Assembly (NCBI RefSeq): GCF_001952075.1
Contig: NZ_LXYU01000003.1
Location: 62,001 to 126,000, forward strand
Length of the DNA stretch: 64,000 bases
Source: Ditibartonella apis
GTDB lineage: Bacteria > Pseudomonadota > Alphaproteobacteria > Rhizobiales > Rhizobiaceae
Direction of reading: 5' to 3'
Shown here: in pieces, positions 53,742 through 61,898 of the stretch
Numbering within the stretch: the first letter of the stretch is position 1
Layout: each line of letters begins with the position of its first letter
Position numbers and translations under genes: made by a program
The notes under the pieces: generated by a model
Told to the model about the DNA's origin: nothing
What the model saw: only the letters and a program-made list of their open reading frames with translations
Databases searched by the model: none

Positions 53742-54347
53742 TTAATGACCTTTATTGGCAAGGAAAAAATGCCGGTTTAGCGCATTGAGCACAAGCCTTG
53801 TTGCGCCGACAAGGTGCGGCAATTCGAGATCTTCCAGCACGATATATTGCAAGGCGGCATAAAGGTTATCAATTCTGTTATCGAATTGCGCTTCCTGAAT
53901 GGCTTCTCTTGCGGCGAGATATTGCTTTTTTGCGCGCTTGCAAAACGCTTCATAAAGTTCGGGATTCGGCGTGCTGTTAAAATCGTCATAATAGGCGGCA
54001 GGCGAAAGCAGTGCTTTTTTATAATTGTTATCAACCTCGATAAATTTCAGCGCGGCATTGTACTGGTCTTCGCTAATGCCGCCGCATTCAGGACCAGCCA
54101 AAAAAAGTCTGCCAATATAGGTGGAAGCGCGCGGGTCTTTTGCCTGTTTTTCGGAAAGGCCCGTGTGCTTTGCACGCATCAAAATAGCAAGACGATCAAT
54201 CGCCTCACGCGGTTTTTTTGCGCGGCTGCGCCTGCCATTCGGTTCCCGTACAATACCTTCGATACGTGGCCTTCCGCGCCCGCGCTTGAGCCGGAGTTTT
54301 CCCGCCTTTGAACGGGCTTTCAATCTGATAATTTCAACTTCCTGCAT
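53742..54347 (-). CDS. Hypothetical phage early-region protein with AT-hook-like motif
   Basis: 201 aa. The N-terminus is very basic and contains RLKRGRGRPRIEG (about residues 19-31), which matches the AT-hook core R-G-R-P, followed by RRSRAKKPREA. The rest is helical and neutral (YKKALLSPAAYYDDFNS..., AALQYIVLEDLELPHLVGATRLVLNALNR). DNA binding is inferred from the AT-hook. Last gene of the early minus-strand transcript, 210 bp after the preceding gene, behind a repeat array. Confidence 0.62.
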   Translation of the reverse strand: MQEVEIIRLKARSKAGKLRLKRGRGRPRIEGIVREPNGRRSRAKKPREAIDRLAILMRAKHTGLSEKQAKDPRASTYIGRLFLAGPECGGISEDQYNAALKFIEVDNNYKKALLSPAAYYDDFNSTPNPELYEAFCKRAKKQYLAAREAIQEAQFDNRIDNLYAALQYIVLEDLELPHLVGATRLVLNALNRHFFLANKGH

Positions 54348-54378
54348 GGTTAAAGCCTTTCATGATCGCTTTTTATCG

Positions 54379-54428
54379 GGTTGTTGTTTGAAGTCTTGAG
54401 TTTGAAGTGTTGTTGTTTGAAATCTTGT
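54379..54428. repeat. Pair of 20-bp imperfect direct repeats
   Basis: gttgttgtttgaagtcttg and gttgttgtttgaaatcttg differ at one position and sit about 30 bp apart, next to the 10-bp array. Confidence 0.6.
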
Positions 54429-54470
54429 GGTTCGCGTTTGTGCCGCCCAAAAAACCATTGGGCTTTTCAC

Positions 54471-54570
54471 AGATGTTCCATGTCGTCCCATAGCGTCCCA
54501 TACCGTCCCATACCGTCCCACATTGTCCCGTGGTGTCTCTTGCTGTCCCATTCCGTTTCATTCAGCTTCA
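54471..54570. repeat. 10-bp tandem repeat array (ten units)
   Basis: Ten consecutive 10-bp units with consensus Y-N-N-C-G-T-C-C-C-A, for example taccgtccca occurring twice in a row (54501-54520), preceded by tgtcgtccca and tagcgtccca and followed by cattgtcccg, tggtgtctct, tgctgtccca, ttccgtttca. The period equals about one DNA helical turn, so every GTCCCA would face the same side. Lies at the end of the 54558-55220 gene. Confidence 0.8.
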
Positions 54571-55220
54571 TTGAACGCGCATTTCTCTTGCGGGCGGGAA
54601 ACGAGCCGCCCTGTTTCATGTTCTGTTGTTTTGTTTTTGCTTGCGTCCGTGGTTTGGTGGTCACAAGCCGGTTTTTCTTCCCGCGCCTCCGGAATTAAAA
54701 CGTCGTTTTGTTCTTCTTCACCGGCTCTTAAAAGCCGCTCCACAGTGTCGATTTTCAACCATTCGGTTTTTTCGATATGTTCGCAAAAAGCAGCGAGTTC
54801 CGGCGCTGTCGGCATGAAGGTTTTGTTGAAGCCTTCCGCCTTGCCGCGAATAATCAAAAGCACCGATTGCATAATGGCAAAGCTGCAAAAGCCGGAAAGA
54901 GCAATCATATAGGATTTGGCAGCACTTTCCCCGTCTAAATCACGCGGCAGGCGCATACCGCCCGAAAGCAGCAAAAACTGGTCCATGATTTCGTCGCTTC
55001 GCGCCTTTTTTAAAAGTGTATTTTTTGCTTCCTCAAGCGTGTGCCTGATTGTTGCAATTTGAGCGTTTGTCGGTTTCTTTCCCGCCTTGAAGCGGGGCGG
55101 AAAGCCTTCAACTGTCGTGAGGGAAACGAGTTTGGCAAGCGTCAAATCGAGGTGCGAGACGGGCCATCGCATCGGTAACTTTTCTGGCTGTCGATCTTTT
55201 ATCATATCCGAATTTTGCAT
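54558..55220 (-). CDS. Hypothetical phage early protein
   Basis: 220 aa, mostly helical. Features: basic segment SLTTVEGFPPRFKAGKKPTNAQIATIRHTLEEAK (about 33-66), DEIMDQFLLLSGGMRLPRDLDGESAAKSYMIALSGF (about 76-111), and a disordered charged C-terminus of about 50 residues that reaches into the repeat array. I recall similar proteins beside replication genes in rhizobial prophages, but no function. The start overlaps the end of the replication-protein gene by 113 bp, so a shorter start may be used. Confidence 0.55.
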   Translation of the reverse strand: MQNSDMIKDRQPEKLPMRWPVSHLDLTLAKLVSLTTVEGFPPRFKAGKKPTNAQIATIRHTLEEAKNTLLKKARSDEIMDQFLLLSGGMRLPRDLDGESAAKSYMIALSGFCSFAIMQSVLLIIRGKAEGFNKTFMPTAPELAAFCEHIEKTEWLKIDTVERLLRAGEEEQNDVLIPEAREEKPACDHQTTDASKNKTTEHETGRLVSRPQEKCAFNEAE

Positions 55221-56115
55221 TTTTTCGCTCCATTACGGGGGCAGGTTGGTCATTCCAGCGTTCCTGATTGAGAAACGTTGTCGGGTTAAGCCAGGGGCGG
55301 TCGGGCGGTTTGTCGGCGATATAGCGTTGAAGCCCCGCCATAATGGCGGCGAGACTGTCTTTTTTGCGCGCTTTCAAAAACGCCGTTAGTGCTTTCGGCT
55401 TGCCGCATTTGTTCGGGAAAGCAGGCCAGAAAATTTCATGAAATTCGACTTCAAAACTCCGTTTTTCAGGGCGGCTCGTTGCAAGCTCTGGAACTTCGTT
55501 TTTTCCAAAATTCCAGCTTCCAAAAATTCCCGAAGGTGAAGGCAAAAGCGGCACGCCCGCGCTTATGCCGGAAGCTGACATTGCGCCGGAAGCCTCGTCC
55601 CTTTCAGCCGCAGACAACGTTCCGGTGATCGCTGAAAGTGGCGCATTTTCTGCTTGCGGAAAAGCTGAACTTTCAGAAAAGGAACAAGCCTTGCCCTTGG
55701 GCAAACTCACGGCCAAAGAACAAGCTTTGTTCTGCTCGCACCCCGCGGGAAGTTCTGGTAAATTTCTATTTCCGCAAAAGGAAAAAACGTGCCCGCCTTT
55801 TTTGTCTGTTGGCTCTTTGACAAGCGCATCCGAACACGTTTCAGAGGAAGCGGGAAAGGGGTTATTTTCTTTAAGGGGGTGTGGGGGAACCTTTCTTTTA
55901 GGGGAAAGGGGTAATGTTTCCTCGCGGTTACAATTTTCCTCTTGTAACGTTACATTGTTTTTCCGTGTCAGCCTGAAACGACGCACACGTTCGCGCGTAC
56001 GGGCACGGCGCTGGTCTTCCCGCTCGTCTATATCGGCAAGAAGTTCCAAAATGGCCGACATTTGTTCGGTAGAAAGGTTCAAACCGGCAAGGCGGCGTAG
56101 TGTTGACGAATCCAT
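55108..56115 (-). CDS. Phage replication-protein-O-like
   Basis: 335 aa from the ATG at 56115 (frame open further 5'). The N-terminal part (MDSSTLRRLAGLNLSTEQMSAIL..., ARTRERVRRFRLTRKNNVTL) looks like a DNA-binding helical domain; a long low-complexity linker (about 75-240) follows. The C-terminal domain, EIFWPAFPNKCGKPKALTAFLKARKKDSLAAIMAGLQRYIADKPPDRPWLNPTTFLNQERWND (about 245-305), is typical of phage O-like/DnaC-recruiting replication proteins. It probably starts replication of the phage, and the origin may lie in its own linker or in the nearby repeats. Confidence 0.7.
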   Translation of the reverse strand: MDSSTLRRLAGLNLSTEQMSAILELLADIDEREDQRRARTRERVRRFRLTRKNNVTLQEENCNREETLPLSPKRKVPPHPLKENNPFPASSETCSDALVKEPTDKKGGHVFSFCGNRNLPELPAGCEQNKACSLAVSLPKGKACSFSESSAFPQAENAPLSAITGTLSAAERDEASGAMSASGISAGVPLLPSPSGIFGSWNFGKNEVPELATSRPEKRSFEVEFHEIFWPAFPNKCGKPKALTAFLKARKKDSLAAIMAGLQRYIADKPPDRPWLNPTTFLNQERWNDQPAPVMERKNAKFGYDKRSTARKVTDAMARLAPRFDACQTRFPHDS

Positions 56116-56116
56116 T

Positions 56117-56470
56117 TTATAAAACTCTCTTCTCTGCCTTGAAAAATGCTGTTTGGCCGCAAGCCTGACGCGCAAAAAATTCCGATAATTCTGGAGAAAA
56201 AACGGCTTTGAAAACGCTTCCACCTTGAAGTGCCAAAGCCTTGCTTTTTCGGGTTATATCTTTGATTTTTCCGCTGACGCTTTTTGCCGACAAGCAGACT
56301 TTTGTTGCGCTCGAAACAATGGTTTTAAAAATTCGGTTTGATTTTTGTTGTCCTGCACGCGCAAAAAAAGGCGCGCTCACACAAAGCCTTTTCCCGAAAG
56401 CGGTGAGGCTCACCGGTTTAAAAATGGCGGTTGCTGTTGCCTTGATAAAAACAACAAGTTGTTTAACTAT
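56117..56470 (-). CDS. Doubtful minus-strand frame abutting the replication gene
   Basis: An unusually long open frame (from about 57217) ends with TAA at 56117-56119, one base before the ATG of the replication gene (TAAAATG), a spacing typical of coupled genes. The final approximately 115 codons (FGKRLCVSAPFFARAGQQK..., SPELSEFFARQACGQTAFF) have fairly normal composition, but upstream parts are Cys/Phe/Ser-rich and run antisense to the 96-aa gene at 56507-56797. No convincing start. Listed as uncertain. Confidence 0.25.
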   Translation of the reverse strand: MVKQLVVFIKATATAIFKPVSLTAFGKRLCVSAPFFARAGQQKSNRIFKTIVSSATKVCLSAKSVSGKIKDITRKSKALALQGGSVFKAVFSPELSEFFARQACGQTAFFKAEKRVL

Positions 56471-56506
56471 TTCATCAAGTGATTGATGAAAGACAAAGGA
56501 AAAAGA

Positions 56507-56797
56507 ATGCCCGTTATTAACCCGATAAGATCTGCCACTGTCAATGCAGCAGCCACACCGGAAGAAGTCGCGTTCCGTTTGTTCAGTATTATTGCCGGTG
56601 CTTCTGAAAATACGATTGATAGCAAGGATGTTCTTCCGCTTTTTGCCAAGTGTATGATCGCTGTCGGCAAACCGGAAAATTTCCTTTCCGAGCCCCAGAA
56701 ATATGATGTGACACTCGAAAATACCAATGCCAGAAAGGCTTCCGCAGAAGGTACAGGCTCGCCAGACAATTCTTCCGGGAGTGCCAAAGCCGAATAA
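56507..56797 (+). CDS. Small hypothetical protein in the control region
   Basis: 96 aa, starting MPVINPIRSATVNAAATPEE with AAAGGA 6-11 bp upstream. Helical first part, then a disordered Ser/Gly/Asn-rich tail (ARKASAEGTGSPDNSSGSAK). Composition is coding-like, unlike the competing reverse frame. Family not recognised. It lies between the early leftward transcript and the rightward regulators. Confidence 0.55.
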   Translation: MPVINPIRSATVNAAATPEEVAFRLFSIIAGASENTIDSKDVLPLFAKCMIAVGKPENFLSEPQKYDVTLENTNARKASAEGTGSPDNSSGSAKAE

Positions 56798-57397
56798 GCC
56801 TAATTTGCTTTTATTTAAAAAAGATCGGGATAAAGAAAAAGAGCGGGAACAAAACGTTCGGCATAATGATCGGGGCGCAAGCACAATCGGTAAGCAATCG
56901 ACGCGTTCTCTAGCGGTTTGAAATACGCTTTGAAGTTTAAATACGCTTTGAAGCATGCCGGAAGAAGGCGCAACGCAAAAGCCGCACTTCAAGGCCTGTC
57001 CGCTTTTAAAAACATTTACCCATGCAGCTTCATCATCTGCCGCTTTATTCTCGGTTGAAGCTTCTAAAGGCCACGTCAGCAGTGCGGGCTTGCGGTTAAA
57101 GCAGTTCACCAGCTGTTTTATGTGCAAAACATAAGTGTCTAATAATTGTGACACGCCAATATCTGACAACACGCAAATATCTGATTTGTCCATTTGTTCC
57201 ACCCCGAAACATGGCAAATACGCCGTCTAAAAAAACTCACAGGAAAGCGCGCACTGCACCTTCCATCTCTTACCCGCCACTTTTGAACACTAATAATGTT
57301 ATAATACACTCAAAAGTAGCTAACAGTTGTATAACAACATCATTTATAGCAGATTGTCAACATGATTTATGTTTATTATTCTGACATAATGCATGTT
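56798..57397. promoter_or_regulatory. Control region before the first S24 repressor
   Basis: About 600 bp with no credible gene. Visible signals: TATAAT at 57300-57305, the palindrome GTTGT-ata-ACAAC (57326-57338), and the inverted repeat TTATGT-N11-ACATAA (57367-57389) directly before the start codon. These are probable promoter and operator sites of the repressor. Confidence 0.5.
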
Positions 57398-58141
57398 ATG
57401 AACACGATGGGACAAAGATTGCGCGAAGCACGGCTGAAAGCGGGCTTTTCATCTGCAACGAAAGCTGCGGATGCAATTGGTGTGAGTCATTCGACCTATC
57501 GGGCTCATGAAAACGGGCAGAATGATTTCGGGCCTGAAGAGGCCGCCATTTATGGCCGCAAATTCGGCGTGAGCGCATCCTATCTTTTGACAGGTGAAAA
57601 CGGCGCAAAACACAAGATCGTATCAAGTTTTGATCCTGATATTCCTGACCGGATCGATAGCGATGTTAAAATAAGATCGCAATTGAAAGACGGCGAAATT
57701 CCCGAAATTGATGTCAAAGCAGGCATGGGCGCAGGCGGGGAAATTATGATTGTGAACGGTGCAAGCAACGCCGTCCAGATTTCGACAGAAGTGATAAAAG
57801 ATTTTTGGCGTTTGCCGGAAAGCCTGTTGGCAAAACTCAATGTTGTCGCGTCCAATGTTGCAGTTCTTCCCGCTTATGGGGATAGCATGTCGCCCACCAT
57901 TCACGATGGCGATGCGGTGTTTATCGACATATCGCACCGTGTTCCATCGCCTCCGGGAATTTATGCGCTGGCTGACGAGCTTGGCGGGGTTATCATCAAG
58001 CGTCTGGAAGTTGTCTCCCGCCCCGGTGCCGATGAAATCGAGGTCGAGGTTATATCGGATAATCCCCACCACAAACCGCGCATTCTGAATTTAAGCGAAA
58101 TCACCATTCTTGGCCGCTATATCGGCCGTTTTACGCGCTAA
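57398..58141 (+). CDS. CI-like repressor: XRE helix-turn-helix + S24 domain
   Basis: 247 aa from the ATG at 57398 (MNTMGQRLREARLKAG). The N-terminal HTH spans about 5-70 (SATKAADAIGVSHSTYRAHENGQN). The C-terminal LexA/CI-type S24 domain spans about 110-245, with the catalytic-serine motif YGDSMSPTIHDGDAVFID (about 164-181) and the lysine region GVIIKRLEV (about 204-212). These would allow RecA-dependent self-cleavage, so it is a good candidate for the main lysogeny repressor. Operator-like inverted repeats lie immediately upstream. Confidence 0.88.
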   Translation: MNTMGQRLREARLKAGFSSATKAADAIGVSHSTYRAHENGQNDFGPEEAAIYGRKFGVSASYLLTGENGAKHKIVSSFDPDIPDRIDSDVKIRSQLKDGEIPEIDVKAGMGAGGEIMIVNGASNAVQISTEVIKDFWRLPESLLAKLNVVASNVAVLPAYGDSMSPTIHDGDAVFIDISHRVPSPPGIYALADELGGVIIKRLEVVSRPGADEIEVEVISDNPHHKPRILNLSEITILGRYIGRFTR

Positions 58142-58769
58142 GAAATTGGCATGAAACAGGTGTCAACAGCATCGACATGTCGAATGCTTATCTCTGTTCA
58201 AGACAGTCTCCATGGCCGAATAATCAAGGAAATGTCATCAAAGCTGAATATCCAAGACCAACAATTTTCTCTCACCCAATTTGACGGTGTAATAATTGTC
58301 GGGCTGATCTGATGAACCGAAGTTTAGTCCTCAAAAATGCTTTGTTGACCGCTAATTTCACTACTCTCCACGGGCTATCTTTTTCGATCAATCTTCAAAA
58401 CACCAGAGCCTATAAGACTTTTTTGTTGTTCTGATTGGCTTGTCGCTCTAATTGGAAGTAAAATTCATTTATAAAATCCATTATTTCGAGGGAAATTCCG
58501 GCGGTATTTTTCGTCTTTTCCAATTGATTGTCCGGTTCAACTTTGATGTTTTGCAGCAACCATCCAGTTTTTTTAACAAATATAAAAGTCCAAAGAAAAA
58601 CCATTAAAACAACCAGGTATTAATCGGCAAACGATTCGCTATCCTCAAAAATTCCGAATATTTCAACATGAAAAATGTTGACATTATTCATGTCAATTTC
58701 TTACGATTCCCTCATTAAACGTGTTGAAGCTTAATGCGTTTCTGTCAAAACAGGCGAGGGGTGGGCGGA
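58142..58769. promoter_or_regulatory. Inter-regulator region with two matched operators
   Basis: About 630 bp without a clear gene (a 64-codon minus-strand frame at 58410-58604 is not supported). Near the right end two similar inverted repeats share four bases (see 58663-58696). Confidence 0.5.
58663..58696. promoter_or_regulatory. Tandem operator pair
   Basis: Site 1 TCAACAT-gaaaa-ATGTTGA (58663-58681) and site 2 TTGACAT-tattc-ATGTCAA (58678-58696) are both perfect 7-bp inverted repeats with 5-bp spacers, offset by 15 bp. Half-sites differ at two positions. This spacing is typical of phage repressor operators; TTGACA of site 2 could also be a -35 box, so binding would block it. Confidence 0.7.
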
Positions 58770-59330
58770 ATGAAAATGCCTAAAAATTATAGAAAAACTT
58801 TAAAGCCGCAAGCCGGATTTCTTCGCCACGCTGATGACCAAAAAGGCTCGCCCGACAATCGTTCAAGCGTTGACGAAGAAATACAACCGCCATTCGGTAA
58901 AACTGATGTTTCTTGCAAAGAAACAGGTCACGCAGAAATAGATCAAGAGCAAAGCAAATTTGCCGGTATGGCGGGGAAAACTTTGGATGGTCTAAAATCT
59001 GCAGGGATAGATCAAAGAAATCCGGTTAACCAAGCCGAAAAGGCAGGAAAAAAGCACAAGGAAAAAGAGCGCTTCTCGTGGGGCGATATAAAGCCTTTTT
59101 TGAAAAGCCTGAAAAACCATTCGCGGGCAGAAAAAGTGATGGTGCTTGCATGGAAACTTTATCGTTCAAGCCCGATGACCGAGGAGACGTTCGACCCGTT
59201 GCGGTTTGCTCTTTTCATGAAAACGGCTCAAGGCGAAGTGGAGCACGAAAACGACCCGCCAATTACCATGACACGTGAAGAAATCCTCTTTATCGGTTCC
59301 GATTGCGCCACCAGACCGGACGAACGTTAA
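58770..59330 (+). CDS. Hypothetical protein in the regulator cluster
   Basis: 186 aa from the ATG at 58770 (GGGGTGGGCGG upstream). First approximately 110 residues disordered and charged; the last approximately 75 form a probable helical domain (FSWGDIKPFLKSLKNHSRAEKVMVLAWKLYRSSPMTEETFDPLRFALFM). Family not recognised. Controlled, by position, by the tandem operator pair 74 bp upstream. Confidence 0.6.
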   Translation: MKMPKNYRKTLKPQAGFLRHADDQKGSPDNRSSVDEEIQPPFGKTDVSCKETGHAEIDQEQSKFAGMAGKTLDGLKSAGIDQRNPVNQAEKAGKKHKEKERFSWGDIKPFLKSLKNHSRAEKVMVLAWKLYRSSPMTEETFDPLRFALFMKTAQGEVEHENDPPITMTREEILFIGSDCATRPDER

Positions 59331-59721
59331 CCAATAGTGTCTCTCCGCTCTCTGTGCAGATTAGAGAAATTACGCTGGATAGTCTTTTCTAAAGAGATTG
59401 CATTGTTTCATCACACAGTTGGTTCACTGATAAAACCAAACAGACCGGCTTAAAAATGAACGAATATTGCGCCAGTGTTCCCAACTTTTATCATAGGTTT
59501 ATTATGCGTTCCGCCGGTATCTTAATCGCCTGTTACCTCGTTAAGCCTGAACGGAGTACCGGATTTATCAGATAATTACGTCTAATATTATTTTTGCTTG
59601 AATACTTTTATAAAAGCCAACAACGCCAATCGCTTTCACTGGATATTTTAGTAGTGTCATGACATTCTACACGATATAAATAAAACTGATGGTGCAAAAT
59701 GTACTTTTTCTAAACAAAACT
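59331..59721. promoter_or_regulatory. Region upstream of the second S24 regulator
   Basis: About 390 bp, no gene seen. Contains TGTCATGACA, a perfect 10-bp palindrome at 59655-59664, 57 bp before the start codon and related to the TTGACAT/ATGTCAA half-sites at 58678. Confidence 0.5.
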
Positions 59722-60366
59722 ATGGATTTGAAAGAACGTATAAAAAATTCGCGCATGGCAGCCAAGATGACGCAAGAAGAGTTAGCAAAAGCCGTTGGCA
59801 AGACGCGTAACGCAGTTGCCCAATGGGAGTCTGGAACGGCTCATCCGCGCCCGAACACCCTAGAAGATATTGCCGGAGCACTTAAAGTCTCGCTAGAATG
59901 GCTTCTACTTGGAGATAAAAATGCGGGTGAATACGATAGTCGGCAGATATCTGGCAGACCAGCAATAAAGCTCATTCCCGTTTATGGGCAAGCGGTAGCA
60001 GGAATAAACGGCGAGTTTGCTTTTGACGGTAAAAAGTTGTTTGAGGTGCCTTGCCCGCCCCAATTATTGAATGTGGAAAACGCTTATGGCGTGGAGGTCT
60101 CAGGCGACACAATGTCCCCGCGCTATGAAGATGGCGAAATTGTTTATATCGACACAGTGCGAAGAGTAAAAAAAGGCGATTATGTCGTTGCAAAGATAAT
60201 GATGCAAGAAGAGGATAGCTTTCCAACGGCATTCATAAAACGCTTTATTCGCCATAATGAAAAAGAGCTGGTGCTTACACAATTAAATCCGGCAAAAGAA
60301 CTGGTTTTTCCACATCAACACGTTCTTTCAGTGCATTGTATAGCCTTGGCAGGCGAAGGGCTTTAG
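59722..60366 (+). CDS. XRE-family regulator with S24 domain (second)
   Basis: 214 aa from the ATG at 59722 (MDLKERIKNSRMAAKMTQEEL). HTH about 3-65 (TQEELAKAVGKTRNAVAQWESGTAHPR) is a textbook XRE domain. The S24 part has SGDTMSPRYEDGEIVYID (about 128-145), where Ser-Met follows GDT rather than GDS, then KKGDYVVAKI and TAFIKRFI with the lysine. Cleavage competence is less certain than for the first repressor. Confidence 0.87.
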   Translation: MDLKERIKNSRMAAKMTQEELAKAVGKTRNAVAQWESGTAHPRPNTLEDIAGALKVSLEWLLLGDKNAGEYDSRQISGRPAIKLIPVYGQAVAGINGEFAFDGKKLFEVPCPPQLLNVENAYGVEVSGDTMSPRYEDGEIVYIDTVRRVKKGDYVVAKIMMQEEDSFPTAFIKRFIRHNEKELVLTQLNPAKELVFPHQHVLSVHCIALAGEGL

Positions 60367-60404
60367 TGGCAGTCTATCTATAAATTTTAATGTGGGAGTG
60401 GGGC

Positions 60405-61286
60405 ATGAAAGAAGAGAAGAACAAAGAAATCGGCAATAGGCTAAAAGCAGCGAGAAAAGCTGCCGGTTTTTCCTCGGCTAAAAATGCAATCATTGCTTTG
60501 GGGATCAATTATCCGACATATGTTGCGCACGAAAATGGTAACCGCGGGATTGGCCGCGAAATGTTAAAGCTCTATGCAAAGCGGTTTGGTGTTACAACAG
60601 ATTGGTTATTAAGCGGAAGAAAAGGTTCTGTAACCAATCGCTATAAAAGAAAAATCGACGAAAAATTAAGTTTTATTATGGAAGCAACCGGCTGGAGGCA
60701 AGCTGATCTCGCAGAAAAGCTTTCTGTGACGCAAGCATGTATCAGCCGGTGGTTTTCAGGAGCAGATCCACGTGGGGAGCACCGCGATAAAATAACTGAA
60801 ATTTTTAACGCTATCACCGGAAAAACGGAGATTACCGGAAATACGCAAATTTCTTCAAAAAGCTATGTTCCTTTGATGGGATATGTCGGAGCAGGGGCAA
60901 AAATTAAACCGGATTTTGGGGAGATGCCACCCGACGGATTAGGTTTCATCGAGATCCCCTTTCCAATGCCTGCTGATATGGTGGCTTTTCGGGTTCGCGG
61001 GGATTCGATGCTACCGGTTTATCGGGAAGGCCATATCATTATCGTATGCCGAAACCAGACGAAGCCGCTTGAAGCATTTTATGGCGAAGAAGCTGTTGTT
61101 CAAACAAGCGATGGTCGCCGTTTCATTAAAACGATTATGCGCGGTGTAAATGGCGTCAATCTTATTTCGTGGAATGCCACACCGATAGAAGACGTTAAGC
61201 TGAAATGGATAGGCGAGATATTCGCAGTTTTACCACGTCAAGCACTGCGCCATGTTGATAAAAATGTAGGCTATAGGGCGGGTTAA
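60405..61286 (+). CDS. Dual-HTH regulator with S24 domain (third)
   Basis: 293 aa from the ATG at 60405. Two helix-turn-helix domains in tandem: about 8-65 (SSAKNAIIALGINYPTYVAHENG) and about 80-138 (WRQADLAEKLSVTQACISRWFSG). A peptidase S24 domain follows (about 155-285) with VRGDSMLPVYREGHIIIV (about 200-217) and RRFIKTIMR. Two DNA-binding domains on one repressor chain are unusual. It follows the second regulator by 38 bp, probably the same transcript. Confidence 0.85.
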   Translation: MKEEKNKEIGNRLKAARKAAGFSSAKNAIIALGINYPTYVAHENGNRGIGREMLKLYAKRFGVTTDWLLSGRKGSVTNRYKRKIDEKLSFIMEATGWRQADLAEKLSVTQACISRWFSGADPRGEHRDKITEIFNAITGKTEITGNTQISSKSYVPLMGYVGAGAKIKPDFGEMPPDGLGFIEIPFPMPADMVAFRVRGDSMLPVYREGHIIIVCRNQTKPLEAFYGEEAVVQTSDGRRFIKTIMRGVNGVNLISWNATPIEDVKLKWIGEIFAVLPRQALRHVDKNVGYRAG

Positions 61287-61345
61287 AAACGGGTGTAGAG
61301 CACAGCCCTTGCTGACACTCTGTTATGAATGTGTAGGAGGAAATT

Positions 61346-61669
61346 TTGTCACAACCACAAACTTCTGTTGATTGGCGTGTGCGTTTGACACAAAAAATCG
61401 AAGAGAGCGGCAAATCAATGCGAGCGATTTCTATCGCTAGTGGGAGAGCGGCTGGGTATGTTTTTTCGATTATGAAAGAAAAGAAAAACCCTACAGCGGA
61501 AACGCTTGCGGAAATATGCGCAGAAATAGGTACAAGCGTTTCTTATATTTTGTACGGCTTTGATATTTCTGCCGAAGGAGAAGAATTTCTCGAGCTTTTT
61601 TCACGGGCTTCACCAGATGTGCGCGCTGCAATCTTAACGCTTTTGCGAGCAACAACCGGCGCAAAATAA
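61346..61669 (+). CDS. Small XRE-type regulator (fourth)
   Basis: 107-aa protein with one HTH (RLTQKIEESGKSMRAISIASGRAAGYVFSIMKEKKNP, about 13-49) and a short C-terminal helical part (EEFLELFSRASPDVRAAILTLLRAT). The start is TTG at 61346 with an ideal AGGAGGA ribosome-binding site 5 bp upstream; no ATG fits. Cro- or Ner-like size; partner of the upstream S24 regulators. Confidence 0.8.
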   Translation: MSQPQTSVDWRVRLTQKIEESGKSMRAISIASGRAAGYVFSIMKEKKNPTAETLAEICAEIGTSVSYILYGFDISAEGEEFLELFSRASPDVRAAILTLLRATTGAK

Positions 61670-61898
61670 ATAAAACAGCTTACCGCTCTTTGGCACTTTT
61701 CTGTAAAAAACGATCGAAGAATGAACGAGGCGGTTGTGGTCAGTTCTCAGGGCTTTTTTTGGCTCTCGACTAACGCTTCAACCATCGCAATTATCGCTTG
61801 CTGCCATTCCTCACGCCGATTTTTCATCCGAAAACACAAGCGTTCGGAAATTCAGTTTTTTAAAAAACAAGTAATTGCGTGATGAACGCTAAAAGCAA

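Noticed and set aside
55565-56122. 185-codon plus-strand frame
   Set aside because: Antisense to the replication-protein gene.
58410-58604. 64-codon minus-strand frame
   Set aside because: No ribosome-binding site and weak composition; left unannotated.
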